Assembly (NCBI GenBank): GCA_950097605.1
Contig: CATNEU010000078.1
Location: 1-7,000 of the forward strand
Direction: 5' to 3'
DNA length: 7,000 nt
From: an uncultured Oscillospiraceae bacterium
GTDB taxonomy: Bacteria; Bacillota; Clostridia; Oscillospirales; Ruminococcaceae
Position 1 is the first letter of the stretch. Every line of letters starts with the position of its first letter. The translations under genes were made by a program, and so were the position numbers. Positions 6,221-7,000 of this stretch are shown piece after piece. Under the pieces are notes generated by a model. It was not told the DNA's origin. It saw only the letters and a list, made by a program, of their open reading frames with translations, and made no database searches.

Positions 6221-7000
6221 ATGAGGCAGAAACGGTTCTATAAGCTTGTTGCAGCCATGGTCTCGGCAGCCGTTATGGTCTCTGCTGTCCCCGGCGCGTT
6301 TGCCGCACCTGTACAGGCTGCGGCTGTCCAATTGGATGCACAGATACCAACACGGGATGAAATGCTTCAGGCCAAAAACTTAGGAATGCGGCCTGCATCC
6401 GGCAGCATTACGGATTGGTTTTGGTTTGATGGAGGCATACATGCCAGCGTGAATCATTTCAACGGCAACGTTGCGGTTGAATCAAGATTCGCAGATATGG
6501 GGTTGACCTATAATTCCCAGTTGCAATATTACAGCGATGGGATGGGCAACAATATGGCCTTCTACTATATGCAGAGAATTACCAAAGTTGATAACGACAC
6601 GTATCTGTATCGGGACGAATACGGTGCGCAATATTATTTCTTCCGGGATACAGACGGCCTCTTCCGCAACACAATCGGAAACTTCTATTACGAGATTGAA
6701 CCCACGGAAACCGGATACAACCTGCATTTTGGAAGACATATAGCCCGCTATGATGCGGATGGACGACTGATGAGAATGAATTTTAACAACCCGTCGCCTT
6801 CCTCGGCAGAAGTTAACTACTTTGACAATGGCGCTGTGGGACGCGTCTATAGGTCGAGTGTAGCATCCAGTTATTGGTTTACTTATTATCAAAACACCGG
6901 CGCAATTCCCCAATTGCAGAAGGTCGAAGCCGGTGGATTTGGCGGGGCTCTCGTCTGCACTTTCGACTATAACGACAGCGGGTATCTCACCCAAATAAAC
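6221..7000 (+). CDS. Secreted protein resembling the N-terminus of RHS/YD-repeat proteins (cut by right window edge)
   Basis: The frame is open from ATG at 6221 to the window end (260 codons), so the product is incomplete. Residues 1-28 form a clear signal peptide: basic MRQKR, a hydrophobic core, and AFA before a likely cleavage after Ala28 (an alternative follows Ala33). The mature part is rich in Tyr, Phe, Asn and Asp and looks beta-stranded. GNVAVESRFADMGLTYNSQ (82-100) and YRDEYGAQYYFF (130-141) resemble the region ahead of RHS repeats in wall-associated proteins. RYDADGRLMRM (176-186) and FDYNDSGYLTQIN (248-260) look like degenerate YD units. If so, the full gene would be long, perhaps with a C-terminal toxin or adhesin domain, but none of that is in view. 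The gene has its own promoter and terminator-isolated position. Its GC content is visibly lower than the operon's. Family assignment is moderate; another Tyr-rich beta-repeat surface protein is possible. Confidence 0.65.
   Translation, partial: MRQKRFYKLVAAMVSAAVMVSAVPGAFAAPVQAAAVQLDAQIPTRDEMLQAKNLGMRPASGSITDWFWFDGGIHASVNHFNGNVAVESRFADMGLTYNSQLQYYSDGMGNNMAFYYMQRITKVDNDTYLYRDEYGAQYYFFRDTDGLFRNTIGNFYYEIEPTETGYNLHFGRHIARYDADGRLMRMNFNNPSPSSAEVNYFDNGAVGRVYRSSVASSYWFTYYQNTGAIPQLQKVEAGGFGGALVCTFDYNDSGYLTQIN

Noticed and set aside
6482..6994. Minus-strand 170-codon open frame within the RHS-like gene
   Set aside because: The plus strand here has a full open frame with promoter, ribosome binding site and signal peptide; the antisense frame has none of these and no recognisable family.

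Overview
The window looks like chromosomal DNA from a GC-rich member of the Firmicutes, probably a Clostridia / Oscillospiraceae-type gut bacterium. This is inferred from strong AGGAGG-type ribosome binding sites, sigma-A-like promoters, an NhaC-family antiporter, single-membrane-style surface proteins with a long Ser/Gln/Pro linker, and overall composition. No species can be named from the sequence alone.

Layout. (1) Positions 1-772, minus strand: the first 257 codons of an NhaC-family Na+/H+ antiporter, cut by the left edge. (2) 773-1140: a 368-base non-coding divergent region. It holds a good rightward promoter (842-870), a weaker leftward promoter candidate sharing the same -35 palindrome, a small inverted repeat, and a leader of about 264 bases before the next gene. 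(3) 1141-5932, plus strand: a tightly packed three-gene operon encoding a MoxR-family AAA+ ATPase, a membrane-anchored DUF58 protein, and a large multi-pass membrane protein with an extracytoplasmic transglutaminase-like domain and a C-terminal DUF4129-like tail. The genes are 9 bases apart and then overlap by 17 bases, each with a clear Shine-Dalgarno site. (4) 5953-6007: a strong intrinsic terminator closing the operon. (5) 6119-7000, plus strand: a new transcription unit with a near-consensus promoter and the first 260 codons of a secreted protein resembling the N-terminal part of RHS/YD-repeat surface proteins, cut by the right edge.

How the genes may work together. The MoxR-DUF58-transglutaminase trio is a widespread conserved neighbourhood. 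By analogy, the cytoplasmic AAA+ ATPase would act as a chaperone-like remodeller on the VWA-type DUF58 protein, and both would serve the membrane transglutaminase/peptidase-like protein, whose catalytic domain faces outside. Its substrate is unknown. The antiporter and the secreted RHS-like protein are separate transcription units; any functional link to the trio would be speculation. I saw no mobile element, tRNA, rRNA or CRISPR array. The main content is a known but poorly understood module rather than a clearly novel system.
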